Shown here: piece by piece, positions 9,354 to 18,450 of the stretch
How positions within the stretch are numbered: the stretch's first letter is position 1
Layout of the letters: each line of letters begins with the position of its first letter
Assembly (NCBI GenBank): GCA_937925925.1
Contig: CALANA010000091.1
Coordinates: 1-64,000, forward strand
DNA length: 64,000 nucleotides
Direction: 5' to 3'
DNA from: an uncultured Chloroflexales bacterium
GTDB lineage: Bacteria; Chloroflexota; Chloroflexia; Chloroflexales; Chloroflexaceae
Notes under the pieces: generated by a model
The model's input: the letters and a program-made list of their open reading frames with translations, nothing else
Databases searched by the model: none
Told to the model about the DNA's origin: nothing
Position numbers and translations under genes: made by a program

Positions 9354-9891
9354 TTTAGATAATTTTATGACAGGAACATTGTCTGAAAACATTATGACAC
9401 TGGTTAGAAAGACGCTATACCAGAGCGATCTCATCATTCCTGTTCATAAAGAGGGTAACATGCTAACGAGGGACAATCCAGAGGATAAATGGTCACATCT
9501 TGCCGCCACTAATGGTACTGCTGCATACTGAGTAGCTACGTCCTGGTACCGTTCGTGGGTTGAAGCGTTCGAACGTTTGAGCGTTGAAGCGTTCGAGCGT
9601 TCGAGCAGTGTCAGCAACCATATCTGAATGACAGAACACACGCGGTGGCTTAAAGTCCAGGCCTGCGTGCCCTGCGGCAGCGATGTATGACTCTGCCGCA
9701 GGTGGAACCCTTTCATAATGAACGACTGTGTACTTCGTGTGAATGGAATGAGAGGATGGCCCTGGTATCTAGTGTGTGGGTTCTCCCAACCGTGAACAGG
9801 TACACGTTTTTTTCGGGTAACCGCATACCTGGTATGAATGATTATGAGTCGGAAATCACCTGGAAGACCCAGGGCACAAAACGGTCATGGA
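9354..9891. other. Intergenic remnant, no gene seen
   Basis: No convincing coding sequence. It holds the octamer array at 9559-9606 and decayed family B-like pieces (for example ACACGCGGTGGCTTAAA near 9640 and CTGCCGCAGG near 9693). Confidence 0.4.
9559..9606. repeat. Octamer tandem array, 6 x 8 bp
   Basis: Six units of the form GTTNGARC in register (GTTGAAGC, GTTCGAAC, GTTTGAGC, GTTGAAGC, GTTCGAGC, GTTCGAGC). It is related to the arrays at 10918 and 48321. Confidence 0.75.
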
Positions 9892-10854
9892 TTATTCGGC
9901 AAAAGGAATGAGTGTGCCCAGGTTGGCGGCTACTGCTCGTTCATAGATCGTTGCCGCCAGTGCAATGTCCCAGAGCGCAATGCCTTGCGACTCGAACAGC
10001 GTAATATCTTCCGGGCGCTGCCGTCCGGTTGTCAAACCGGCGACCACGTCGGCCAGAAGCCGGACACGCGCCCAGGAGAGGGCATTGCGTTCGTAGGCCC
10101 GGATCAGATCACCACTTTCGATGCGTGCGCCTTCCAGATCATCGGTAAAAATCAAATCCGCCCGCCGAACAGTCGTCCGATCCAACTCGGCGCGAATCGC
10201 AGCATTGGAGCCAGCACCGTTAATATGCACACCGGGACTCAAGTCATTGCCATCAAAGACCGGATCGATGGCGGTAGTGGCAGTAGTGACAATATCGGCC
10301 CCTTCCAGTGCCTCACGCGGGGTAGGTGCGGGATGTATTGGTATGTTCAGACGTTGAGCCATCGTCTGGGCAAAAGTCTCGCGCCGCTCTGGAGTGCGAC
10401 CATAGACACGCACCTCTCGCAGGGCGCAAACCGCGGCGATCGCCTCCAGTTGCGTCTCGGCCTGGAAGCCGGTGCCGAATAGTGCGAGTACCCCGGCATC
10501 GCTCCGGGCCAGGTATTTCGTTGCCACACCACTGGCCGCGCCAGTGCGAAGCTGGCCTAGATAGTCGGCCTCGATCATTGATAGCAGCGCACCCGACTGG
10601 CTATCATAGAGGTTGACAATGAAGCGAACCCTTGACCGTGTGGCAGTATAGGCTTTGAACCCCCAGTACCCGCGGCTGACCAGTGCCCCGGCCATGATAT
10701 GCAAAGTACCTGCGGGTTGGCGCACCCGGCGGCGTGGCTCGTTGATACCAGTACCATGAGCTTGCTCCACAAACGCTGTTTCAACCGCTTCCAGTGCTTC
10801 GGGCATGCCCACTAGCGAGCGGGTATCCTCTTCGCGCAGTACACGCACGGCCAT
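9892..10854 (-). CDS. Ornithine cyclodeaminase / mu-crystallin family dehydrogenase
   Basis: 320 residues, the usual length for this NAD(P)-dependent family. Members include ornithine cyclodeaminase, alanine dehydrogenase of the archaeal type and pyrroline-2-carboxylate or ketimine reductases. Visible features are the substrate-side segment FKAYTATR, the Rossmann motif LFGTGFQAETQLEAI (about 125-139), YGRTPERRE after the second strand, and ADIVTTATT followed by VHINGAGSN. The start at 10854 is chosen over 10905 because AGGAGG lies 7-8 bp upstream of it. It stands alone between repeat-filled gaps, so the substrate cannot be inferred from neighbours. Confidence 0.85.
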   Translation of the reverse strand: MAVRVLREEDTRSLVGMPEALEAVETAFVEQAHGTGINEPRRRVRQPAGTLHIMAGALVSRGYWGFKAYTATRSRVRFIVNLYDSQSGALLSMIEADYLGQLRTGAASGVATKYLARSDAGVLALFGTGFQAETQLEAIAAVCALREVRVYGRTPERRETFAQTMAQRLNIPIHPAPTPREALEGADIVTTATTAIDPVFDGNDLSPGVHINGAGSNAAIRAELDRTTVRRADLIFTDDLEGARIESGDLIRAYERNALSWARVRLLADVVAGLTTGRQRPEDITLFESQGIALWDIALAATIYERAVAANLGTLIPFAE

Positions 10855-10917
10855 ACTTATCCTCCTGCGGCTATGACAAGCTGAAACCTGAATGGGTCTC
10901 ATCATACCATACTATGG

Positions 10918-10973
10918 CGTTGAAACGTTGAAACGTTGGAACGTTGGAACGTTGGAACGTTGGAACGTTGGAA
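10918..10973. repeat. Octamer tandem array, 7 x 8 bp
   Basis: Two CGTTGAAA units followed by five identical CGTTGGAA units, in perfect register, about 60 bp upstream of the cyclodeaminase start codon. Confidence 0.85.
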
Positions 10974-11068
10974 CGCATCCGCATGGTGCGCGAACTGGTG
11001 ACGCGGGTGCGACGTAGCGCATCCCTTTGGGGCGTGTGCGGGCGGCGCGGATGCGGCGCGAGATGCTG

Positions 11069-11097
11069 TTGGATTTTGGCAATAGTTAAGTTATAAT
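11069..11097 (+). promoter_or_regulatory. Candidate promoter of response regulator
   Basis: TTGGAT (11069-11074), a 17-bp spacer and TATAAT (11092-11097). It would give a leader of about 255 nt before the ATG at 11357. A second -10-like TATACT (11334-11339) lacks a clear -35. A 7-bp hairpin with a 5-nt loop (11115-11133) sits early in the leader. Confidence 0.45.
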
Positions 11098-11356
11098 GAA
11101 AACGGAAGGATTATGCAGTACACAAGGTACTGCAAGTTAAGAGCTAATCTGAAAAAATGTTCATCGGGAGCGCCGGGTCGTACATCGCAATGTTCATTAA
11201 CAAAGGGTATACTAGGTACGATAAGTACACAATGGCAACCGAACGCACAGTCGTACCCCTGTACCTTGCCCCGTGGTTGAACCATACGGTTGGTGTACGT
11301 ACCACGTGATGGGGATGTTCAAGTTATAAGTGCTATACTAGCAAGGAGTAATACAT

Positions 11357-11740
11357 ATGGCGAAGATACTTGTTGTTGATGATAACACTGTCAGCCAGCG
11401 TTTGTTGAGCTTTATTCTGCAGCAAGGCAATCATGCTGTTGTGACGGCAATCAATGGTGTGCAGGCCATGGAGCAACTAAACGAAGCGGGTGTTGATTTA
11501 GTCCTGACCGACCTGATGATGCCCAAAATGGATGGTCTGACATTGCTCGAACATCTGCGGGCCGATGAGCGCTATAAAGATCTGCCGGTCATTGCGCTCA
11601 CCGCCAGCGTCAAAGAGCAGCACTATTCCCGCGCCCGGGCGGCCGGGGTGAACGCTTTGTTAACTAAGCCCATCGAGTCTGAAGTCATTATTGATACAGT
11701 GAATCGTCTGGTGACACAGAAGCACGCTCTTAGTGTATAA
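11357..11740 (+). CDS. Single-domain response regulator (CheY-like receiver)
   Basis: 127 residues forming one receiver domain with no output domain. All key positions are present: acidic pair D8-D9, phospho-acceptor D52 in LTDLMMPKMDG, T82 in ALTAS, and K104 in LTKP. AAGGAG at 11343-11348 supports the start. Single receivers act by protein contact (motor control, phosphorelay) or as sinks. The histidine kinase at 5982-8618 is a possible partner, but they are separated by other genes and transcribed in opposite directions. It is followed by a glycosyltransferase 128 bp downstream on the same strand. Confidence 0.9.
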   Translation: MAKILVVDDNTVSQRLLSFILQQGNHAVVTAINGVQAMEQLNEAGVDLVLTDLMMPKMDGLTLLEHLRADERYKDLPVIALTASVKEQHYSRARAAGVNALLTKPIESEVIIDTVNRLVTQKHALSV

Positions 11741-11868
11741 AGAATGAGCGAAGGTTATAGATGTCGACTTCATCGTGGTTCATTCTCGTAATTGGAGATG
11801 AAACAGCAGTCGAAAAAATACAATGAAGTGTTACTTCCACACTGTTTTTTAAGTGGAGTAGATAAACA

Positions 11869-12828
11869 ATGAACAGGCAACCATCAAAAGTAAGCATTGG
11901 TTTGCCCGTATATAACGGCGAGCAGTACCTCGTAAAAGCGCTCGACTCGCTTCTGGCTCAGACATTTACCGACTTTGAAATTATTATCTCTGACAACGCC
12001 TCCACGGATCGCACGTCAGAGATCTGTGCTGCATATCGTGAGCGAGACCCACGGATTCGCTATTATCGCAATGAGCAGAATATCGGTGCGGCCCCAAACT
12101 TCAACCGCACATTTGAACTGGCTACTGGCACGTACTTCAAATGGGCTGCCGCTGATGATATGCTGGCTCCGACTTTTTTGGAAAAGTGTGTTGCGGTACT
12201 GGATGCAGATACGTCCGTGGTAGTAGCTTATCCCTGGACGCAGTATATTGATCAGCATGGAAAGAATCTGGCAGTTTCTCCGCATAATGGCAAGCATCGT
12301 GCCGACTCGTCACAGGTAGCAGCACGCTTTCATGATCTGATTAACTATGACCACTACTGTCATCAAGTCTTTGGCTTGATCCGCGTCAGCGCCTTGCGCA
12401 ATACGGGTTTGATCGGTGGCTATAGCGAGGGTGATCGCTTGCTCCTGGCCGAGTTGGGATTGATGGGTCGCTTTTGTGAGATCCCAGAGTATTTATTTTT
12501 GAATCGATCGCATCCCGATCAATCATCAGTCAGACTGGGTCAAAAGCGCAATCGACTGGCGTATACCGCCTGGTTTAATCCTGCCAACGCTGGGAGAATC
12601 CAGTTGCCGACCTGGCAGCTCTATCGGGGCTATTTCAAAGCCGTTCAGCGTGCTGATTTAAACTGGTCTGAAAGGTTCCAATCTTATCTTTGTCTGGTAT
12701 GGTGGCTCTTGCGTTATAGCCAGTTGAAAAAGATGCTGAAAGATGTCATTATCGTTCTACCTTTGATTTTGCACCGTACGATGCACAGTCTCGAAGCATG
12801 TGTGAGACACGAACGTCTTAGCTCATAG
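11869..12828 (+). CDS. Family 2 glycosyltransferase
   Basis: 319 residues of GT-A fold. The N-terminus SIGLPVYNGEQYLVKAL and the nucleotide-binding segment IIISDNASTDRT are diagnostic. The metal-binding DXD equivalent is AADDM near residue 100. The C-terminal third is mixed and ends in an amphipathic helix, with no clear membrane segment. A purine-rich AGTGGAG lies 10 bp before the ATG. It is the only plus-strand gene of the polysaccharide region. Donor and acceptor are unknown. Confidence 0.85.
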   Translation: MNRQPSKVSIGLPVYNGEQYLVKALDSLLAQTFTDFEIIISDNASTDRTSEICAAYRERDPRIRYYRNEQNIGAAPNFNRTFELATGTYFKWAAADDMLAPTFLEKCVAVLDADTSVVVAYPWTQYIDQHGKNLAVSPHNGKHRADSSQVAARFHDLINYDHYCHQVFGLIRVSALRNTGLIGGYSEGDRLLLAELGLMGRFCEIPEYLFLNRSHPDQSSVRLGQKRNRLAYTAWFNPANAGRIQLPTWQLYRGYFKAVQRADLNWSERFQSYLCLVWWLLRYSQLKKMLKDVIIVLPLILHRTMHSLEACVRHERLSS

Positions 12829-12849
12829 AGCCATCTTATCCCATCTATC

Positions 12850-12905
12850 AACTGTAGTCCAGGCTCAAGCCTGAACGCCGGTTTTTCACCAATCCTATAG
12901 AATTG
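12850..12905. repeat. Partial family C element
   Basis: GTCCAGGCTCAAGCCTGAAC palindrome followed by GCCGGTTTTTCACCAATCCTATAGAATTGC, matching the terminal module of family C without a clear left end. Confidence 0.45.
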
Positions 12906-12946
12906 CTCTCTTTCAAAGTTCCCTGTGATTTCTGTACTGTACAATT

Positions 12947-13107
12947 GTAACTGTTCAGGTGGGGTGGTTGGAAGGAACACGACCCCGGCCGGAGGTTCTT
13001 TTTCAGCGCGTTGTGGCGGCAAAGCCACCACAACGCGCCGAAACGAGGGTTGCGCGCGAGCCTGTACCCCCCGCAACCCCGCTGGCGAACGTTTCCCTGA
13101 AGGTTCC
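12947..13107. mobile_element. Family A element (A1) with 8-bp target duplication
   Basis: A 161-bp element with ends GTAACTGTTCAGG and CCTGAAGGTTCC, flanked by the direct repeat GTACAATT (12939-12946 and 13108-13115). Internal palindromes include CGTTGTGGCGGCAAAGCCACCACAACG. The right duplication overlaps the stop codon of the 13114-14238 gene. GTAA ends plus 8-bp duplications recall IS66-family elements. Confidence 0.75.
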
Positions 13108-13113
13108 GTACAA

Positions 13114-13156
13114 TTATGTTGATCGGATAAGCAACAGGCTCATCCGATCAACATAA
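13114..13156 (-). terminator. Perfect 15-bp hairpin covering the stop codon
   Basis: Arms 13114-13128 and 13142-13156 (TTATGTTGATCGGAT and its exact complement) with a 13-nt loop. Read on the minus strand, the hairpin spans the last 14 codons and the TAA of the secreted protein gene. No long T-run follows, so termination is only a candidate role. Confidence 0.5.
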
Positions 13157-14238
13157 AATGTTGGTAAAAAAGCTGGATCGTCATTCTTAATGTAGATGCC
13201 CGTGATATATCTATAATCCGGGTCAAACTCACGTTCATCGAGCCAGAGTACCACTTCAACCCACGTATCAGGCGGAATAGTGCGGTTAATATCCAGGAAG
13301 TACAGCCGCGTCTCAGAAAAGAGCGGAAATTCATCGGTGATTGCGCTATCTGGAATGCCCGCTGCTTGCTGAACCGAGGTATCGCCAGCAACCCAGTAAG
13401 GATAAGCGTTGCTGCCCACAACCGTTATTGCCAGGTCACCGGGGTCAACTGCGTTTGCACCACCACTCAACCAGAAACTGACCCCCAGAATTTCGTTGCG
13501 GTTATACACTGTCTGCGCATCCTCGCGCACAGTGAGAAAAAACTGTCCATACCTCCTCTGTGGCGCAACTGCTATGGCAACCCGTCCACTATATACATAT
13601 GTTTCTGACGCAAGATCATATGCTACGCCTTGACTCTGTTCTGCATTCCAATCTGGATGGAGATGATCGTCATAGATCGGAATAGATGCTATTTGTTCAT
13701 CAGGTGCAGCAGGAGGGGAAGTCGGAGGCAGTGGGGCAGTGAGGGCGGGCGGTGTGCTGGTGGGTGGCAGCAGGGCAGCAGGGGCGGGCGGCGTGCTGGT
13801 GGGTGGCAGCGGGGCAGCAGGGGCAGGTGTACTGACAATCTCCGGTACAGTGTCAGTATGGACAATCAGCGGCAGGAAAATGGCAAATTGTTCTCGCGCC
13901 GGGTCGGAAGCTACAGCAGAGGAACGAGCATCAGGATTATCTATGTCGTTCTCACGTGATGTCGGTGTGTCCAACAAAAGAGGTGGCAGTATGGCTGTAC
14001 TTGTTATGTCTGGATTGATCGCTGGTGGTAATTCAGTCACCTGTGGGATTTCTGGTGATTGACTGGGCAGAGGCGTGGGCCATTCTGCAAACAAGCTGCC
14101 AGTGGTTGGGGCAGGTAGTGCATGACTGTTCTGGTCGTTGGTACACCCGGATAGTAGGCACACTGGTAGTAACAGGCCGATCATACACCCTGGCGCTGTC
14201 TTCCAGAATTCTGGTTGTATATACCTATCTATTCTCAT
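13114..14238 (-). CDS. Secreted lipoprotein with Thr/Pro linker and beta-sandwich domain
   Basis: About 374 residues from the ATG at 14238. A longer frame to 14454 runs through repeat DNA and is not credible. The hydrophobic segment IGLLLPVCLLSGC ends in a lipobox (LLSGC, Cys near residue 32), so the product is probably lipidated. A low-complexity linker holds three LPPTSTPPAP-type repeats. The C-terminal 175 residues form a beta-rich domain reminiscent of galactose-binding or CBM folds, with repeated Trp/Tyr residues (SFWLSGG, YPYWVAG, WVEVVLWLDE). A segment FAIFLPLIVH before the linker resembles tails of two other exported proteins here. It lies next to polysaccharide genes and may bind glycan; the substrate is unknown. 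Confidence 0.65.
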   Translation of the reverse strand: MRIDRYIQPEFWKTAPGCMIGLLLPVCLLSGCTNDQNSHALPAPTTGSLFAEWPTPLPSQSPEIPQVTELPPAINPDITSTAILPPLLLDTPTSRENDIDNPDARSSAVASDPAREQFAIFLPLIVHTDTVPEIVSTPAPAAPLPPTSTPPAPAALLPPTSTPPALTAPLPPTSPPAAPDEQIASIPIYDDHLHPDWNAEQSQGVAYDLASETYVYSGRVAIAVAPQRRYGQFFLTVREDAQTVYNRNEILGVSFWLSGGANAVDPGDLAITVVGSNAYPYWVAGDTSVQQAAGIPDSAITDEFPLFSETRLYFLDINRTIPPDTWVEVVLWLDEREFDPDYRYITGIYIKNDDPAFLPTFYVDRMSLLLIRST

Positions 14239-14885
14239 TTGATTATTCCATGTAATACGAATTTGAATTCGTCCTTCCGTATTTTTCTCGACCCCTGCCC
14301 CCCGTTCGGAGAGGGAGGCACGGGTGGAACCCCCATGCGCATCAACGTAAGAGCAGCCGCCTTTACAACCTGTTGCTGTTCTGGCAAAAAAGGCCAGCGA
14401 AGCTGGCCTTTTTTGCCAGAACAAGAGAGATTTTTGGGGGCCTGTAGGCCCCAAATCTCCAACCGGAGGCTTATGTTGATGCGCATAGGGGCAGGGGTGG
14501 AACCCCCATGCGCATCAACGTAAGAGCAGCCGCTCTTACGTTGATGCGCGATTCTTGGGAGCCGTAGGCCCCCAAACCCCCGGCCGGAGGCTTACGTTGA
14601 TGCGTATGGGCGGGCCGTGCGGGAACCCCTTCCCGTTGTCAGGACGGACATGGTGGGGTATCTGCGGCCGCGGGGACGGGACGCACTTCAAGTTTCCCCT
14701 TTTCGCCTTTGGCGAAAGGGGGCACCAGAAAAGAGCAAAAGAACTGTGCTGCCGCAGGCCCCCCCCCTTGCGGGGGGAGAATGGGGTGGGAACGACCGCG
14801 TGCCGCGTAGGCATAATCAGAACATACGGTATAATCATAACCATAAGAAACGTGAATGGTATACTCACGACAAGCCATATTGCGC
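14239..14885. repeat. Family E repeat cluster
   Basis: A gap with no gene. Nested palindromes: ATGCGCATCAACGTAAG (14335-14351) pairs with 14470-14486. Inside is a 22-bp perfect hairpin, 14377-14398 against 14402-14423, with loop GAA (GCGAAGC centre). A second ATGCGCATCAACGTAAG palindrome begins near 14510, and a further end lies near 14595. A related copy is at 38327-38562. Beyond it, near 14692-14712, is a CCCCTTTTCGCC..GGCGAAAGGGG hairpin. Confidence 0.65.
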
Positions 14886-15977
14886 TTACTGTGCTATGCA
14901 TCGCTCTTGTGTTGCAGCTAGAAGGGTAGCAACGATCCGCAGCGCATTGTGGCGAGCATCGAAAAACCTTTCTGCACGCTGACGCGCTGCCTGACCCATG
15001 CGCAGGCGCAGATCGGCGTCGGCGGCCAGCAGACGTAACCGTGCTGTGAGTGTGTCAACATCACCGGGTGGGATCAGAAAGCCTGTCTCGCCATCAATCA
15101 CAATATCCGTCAGGCCACCGACTGCTGTCACAATTGCTGGTAGCCCGGCCGCGCTGGCTTCCGCAGCGGCAATGCCAAAGGCCTCGCCCTCGGTTGGTAG
15201 CACAAAGACATCCGCCGTCCGAAATAGTTCCAATAGTTCCGGTGAATTTGGTTGTAAATGATGATAGCTGCGTATACCTGTAATTTGCGGTGTTTGCGAA
15301 CGTGTTACCAACACCAGTTCTGCCGTACCTGCTGGCAACTGTTGAAAAGCCTGAATTAAAAGATGACCACCTTTACGATGAAGATCGCCACCAACAAAGA
15401 GGATGTGCAACCGGTCATTTGCTGATCGGGGCTGCATCGTCCAGTATGTCAGGTCAACCCCAGGTGGAATGACCTCGATCCGTTCAGGAGCAACACCATA
15501 ATCAATTATCAATGATTGGCGTGCCCAGGTTGACCAGGGTAGTAAGCGGGTTGCGCCACGGAGCAATGCGACATTCACCTGGTGTTTGAATATTTTCAAC
15601 AACCCCGGTCGATCAGGACGATGGCCGTATTGTTTGCTCATCTGGTCGTACTGGATCGGAGTCACATCGGTACTAATCACATACGGTTGTCGTCGCGTCA
15701 GATTTCCGCCCAGAACGGCAGGAACTTGCGTATTAAAAAAGGCGACATCGCCGGGCGATTGAGCCAGACCGGCCCGTACCTGGCTACGTCCACAGAGGGT
15801 GCCACGGATATGGGCCGGTATTAGTGGAACGCGCTCCCAGAAACCATTCGGGTTCGTATACGTCACCGGAATCCATGTGGCCTGAATGTCATGTGACTCG
15901 TCAACAAAGCTTTGTAAATTGCGATAGTAGGTCAGGTGGCCGAGGTGTTGTTCCATCACGAACGTTGCCCGTATCAT
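14886..15977 (-). CDS. GT4-type glycosyltransferase
   Basis: 363 residues, GT-B fold. The C-terminal half has the GT4 signature: IEVIPPGVDL (about 170), ILFVGGDLHRKGG, and the nucleotide-sugar site VLPTEGEAFGIAAAEASAAGLPAI with its E-x7-E pattern. The end is LRMGQAARQRAERFF. The N-terminal half (VMEQHLGHLTYYRNL, FFNTQVPAVL, STDVTPIQYDQ) is clearly homologous to the protein at 32258-33418, so the two are paralogues. The start ATG at 15977 follows a weak AAGAGA. It is probably involved in exopolysaccharide assembly; the sugar is unknown. Confidence 0.85.
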   Translation of the reverse strand: MIRATFVMEQHLGHLTYYRNLQSFVDESHDIQATWIPVTYTNPNGFWERVPLIPAHIRGTLCGRSQVRAGLAQSPGDVAFFNTQVPAVLGGNLTRRQPYVISTDVTPIQYDQMSKQYGHRPDRPGLLKIFKHQVNVALLRGATRLLPWSTWARQSLIIDYGVAPERIEVIPPGVDLTYWTMQPRSANDRLHILFVGGDLHRKGGHLLIQAFQQLPAGTAELVLVTRSQTPQITGIRSYHHLQPNSPELLELFRTADVFVLPTEGEAFGIAAAEASAAGLPAIVTAVGGLTDIVIDGETGFLIPPGDVDTLTARLRLLAADADLRLRMGQAARQRAERFFDARHNALRIVATLLAATQERCIAQ

Positions 15978-16097
15978 AACAGTTTCTCTTTACAGGTTTT
16001 GAGGGTTACAAGTGTATTGGTCGTCCCTGGGTATCTGCACTGGTACGGAGATACGCGGTGGGATCAACAAGATACATGGTACACGATTTTAATTAAG

Positions 16098-16395
16098 ACT
16101 GGCGCCGTCGTCCATCACCGCATGGGTTTCGCCTGCGGCAGAGCGGTACGTTGCCTGTTTTTTGCCCCAAATTTTCGCTGTAGGCGAAAATTTGGGGCAA
16201 AAAAAGCGTTTCTTCCATGCTGCCCCATTCAGCTTCGCTCAGAGACTGCCCCGTTCGACTGCGCTCAGGGCAAGCTCTGAGCGTCGTCGAACGGGGTAAA
16301 CTCCGGCGAAAAAGCTTGTCCCGTTCGACTGCGCTCAGGGCAAGCTCTGAGCGTCGTCGAAGGAACGTTGGCTTCCAGTAACTGCGTGAGTCCTG
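16098..16395. repeat. Family B element (B3)
   Basis: The core hairpin has perfect 21-bp arms, 16158-16178 and 16184-16204 (TTTTTTGCCCCAAATTTTCGC). Two copies of the GTTCGACTGCGCTCAGGGC..GAGCG palindrome follow (about 16253-16291 and 16320-16362). It ends GCGTGAGTCCTG at 16395, one base before the stop codon of the next gene. Confidence 0.75.
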
Positions 16396-16396
16396 T

Positions 16397-17449
16397 TTAA
16401 TGTACGATCTGGCGCAATGCATGCAAAAAACGGTCGCGTCCACCGAGTTCGTCGGCCACCCCTTGATAGTAGCGCAGGTTAAACAGGCCGCTATACGCCA
16501 TTTGCGTCAGCCGCGAGATACCGAGCATCTGCGCCAGATCGGCGAGTTGCTTGAGGCCCATATGGATCACTCGGCTCAGGGCATAGCGATCGATCCCCAG
16601 ATACACCATCTGGCGAATCAACCGATGGCGAGTGTAAAACTCTTTCCAGATAGTGGGGAGCAACCAGTCCTGTTGTTTGTCGCGTGCAAAGATGACATCG
16701 TTACGCCCATAGGCATAAGGAATATCTATCCATGAGCGAAAGCTACGTTCAGCATAGTGATAGCCAATGGCGTTGGGATTGAAGACAAACCGCAGCCCAT
16801 ACCGTGCCAGGCGATAGGCCAGTTCGACATCTTCGGCACGGCGAAACGTCGGGTCAAATCCGCCAGCGGCAAGCAAGAAACGCCGGGCCAGTGACGTATT
16901 GCCGGTATAAAATTGGCGGGCTGTGGGTTGCCAGCGACCAGCCAGCATATCAGCATACTGTTTAACCAGCATTGCCTGTTCCCACTGTACCCAGGGTACC
17001 ATGGTGAAATCAGGTGGCGTGAGCATTGGCCCCAGGACAACAATATCATCGGTGCTGGTAGTATGTGTGCCGATATGTTCCGCGATCAATGCGGGGGTCG
17101 GTACAACATCATCATCAAGGAACAGAACAAACTCGCCAGTGGCGTGCTGTATGCCATGATTGCGTGTGGCAGCAACACCCTGGTTTGCCTGGATAACCGG
17201 GATAATCGGCAGAGATGTCTGTGGTGTTTCCAGGTAAGCATTCGTTCCATCGGTCGAACCATCGGAAACGACAATGATCTCACATTGCGCCAGAGGATAT
17301 GTCTGTTGTTGCAAACCGTCAAGGACGCGCTGCAACCGTTCGAGCCGATTGTAGGTCGGAATGATAACACTGACCTTCGGTATCGTCACGGGCGTGGTGC
17401 TTGCCGTCACGTGGGTGGTATCGATTCGCGTTCGGGTCTGTTCGTTCAT
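16397..17449 (-). CDS. Family 2 glycosyltransferase
   Basis: 350 residues from the ATG at 17449, which overlaps the upstream stop as ATGA; the frame continues to 17617 only inside the upstream gene. GT-A motifs: VSVIIPTYNRLERLQRVLDGL, IIVVSDGSTDGT, NHGIQHATGEFVLFLDDDVVP (DDD metal site), and a downstream GGFDPTFRRAEDVELAYRL segment containing the ED catalytic-base region. The C-terminal part has no strong membrane helix. It is the last gene of a four-gene glycosyltransferase operon (20543 to 16397). The stop codon TAA lies one base from the family B element B3. Confidence 0.88.
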   Translation of the reverse strand: MNEQTRTRIDTTHVTASTTPVTIPKVSVIIPTYNRLERLQRVLDGLQQQTYPLAQCEIIVVSDGSTDGTNAYLETPQTSLPIIPVIQANQGVAATRNHGIQHATGEFVLFLDDDVVPTPALIAEHIGTHTTSTDDIVVLGPMLTPPDFTMVPWVQWEQAMLVKQYADMLAGRWQPTARQFYTGNTSLARRFLLAAGGFDPTFRRAEDVELAYRLARYGLRFVFNPNAIGYHYAERSFRSWIDIPYAYGRNDVIFARDKQQDWLLPTIWKEFYTRHRLIRQMVYLGIDRYALSRVIHMGLKQLADLAQMLGISRLTQMAYSGLFNLRYYQGVADELGGRDRFLHALRQIVH

Positions 17450-18450
17450 CGCTTGCCTTCCGCAATGGCGGTGTAGTATTGGAGATAGCGTTGAGCCGAA
17501 CCGTCGAATGAGAGTTCGTGTTGCACATATGTCCGTGGCTGATAGGTATCCAGGTTGGCCCAGAAGTGCGCAAATGTGTCGGGAAAGGCGGCAAAATCCC
17601 GAAAGCGCTCGCCACATGCGGCGGAAAAGTATGGTACAGAAGATGCCGGTACCGGGTTGGGATCATATTTCTCGCGGTCAGGATCAAGCCAGAAGCCATT
17701 CTCCCAGGCCAGGATAGGCACATTCGAAGCCAGTGCTTCTTGATAAGCCAGACCCTGTGTTTCGTGTTCACACAAAAAGATCATGCTGCGCGAGCGTTGT
17801 AAGAGTGCTTTGTAGGTATCGTGATCATAGTGGCGATAGCGAATCGTGGTATACCGCAGGCCACGCTCTTGTAGCATCTGCAGGATTGGATTCAACAGGG
17901 CCGGTTCGTAATGCTCGCGGTTCCAGCGAATTTTATCGTACACCAGCACATCGATATCTTTGGGATGCGAACGTGTATCCGGCCACTGGTGCGTATCGAT
18001 ACCGGCATACCATAACACGCATCGATCACCATAGACCGGCGCAAACATTGCCCGCATCCAATCACAGGTAACGAGATAGAGCTTATAGCGTGGATCGTGT
18101 AACAGATTCGGAGCCTGTCGGGGATGATCGAACAGGCTGGGGCCGAGCAGCGCCGGGTTGGGCAAATTCCATCCATGCAACAGATGCGGATAGCCCACCA
18201 GTCCAACCGGATAGTCGGGGTGTTTCCGTGCAAGCGTATAGTTATTCAGTTGCACATCATAGCCCGCCTGGCGTAAGGCTTTCACCAGGAGTTGATACCA
18301 GACAAAGAACCCGCTCACCTTCTGTTTTTTGCTGATGGCCTGATACACTGGCCGCACAATCCGCTTTACATAACGATCATGCTTAAAAAACGTATCCTTT
18401 TCAAAGTCCTGATAAAAAAGTAAGATGACCCTATCGCGTGCCAGATTCAT
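17446..18450 (-). CDS. Putative glycosyltransferase (GT1/GT4-like)
   Basis: 334 residues. The C-terminal part has a GT-B-like layout: DIDVLVYDKIRWNRE, YKALLQRSRSMIFLCEHETQGLAYQEALASNVPILAWENGFW, where E-T-Q-G-L-A-Y-Q-E resembles the EGFGLxxxE donor site. The N-terminal part (YQLLVKALRQAGYDVQLNNY) looks like an acceptor domain. It is more divergent than the neighbours, so family assignment is less sure. It overlaps both neighbours by 4 bp (ATGA at 18447-18450 and at 17446-17449), which implies translational coupling and a shared product. Confidence 0.7.
   Translation of the reverse strand: MNLARDRVILLFYQDFEKDTFFKHDRYVKRIVRPVYQAISKKQKVSGFFVWYQLLVKALRQAGYDVQLNNYTLARKHPDYPVGLVGYPHLLHGWNLPNPALLGPSLFDHPRQAPNLLHDPRYKLYLVTCDWMRAMFAPVYGDRCVLWYAGIDTHQWPDTRSHPKDIDVLVYDKIRWNREHYEPALLNPILQMLQERGLRYTTIRYRHYDHDTYKALLQRSRSMIFLCEHETQGLAYQEALASNVPILAWENGFWLDPDREKYDPNPVPASSVPYFSAACGERFRDFAAFPDTFAHFWANLDTYQPRTYVQHELSFDGSAQRYLQYYTAIAEGKR

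Noticed and set aside
9097-9531. Plus-strand frame of 144 codons
   Set aside because: Made of family B repeat sequence; Arg/Ser-rich composition.
16158-16204. Family B hairpin as a rho-independent terminator
   Set aside because: The T-runs are at the 5' side and the A-runs at the 3' side of the stem on both strands, the reverse of a terminator.
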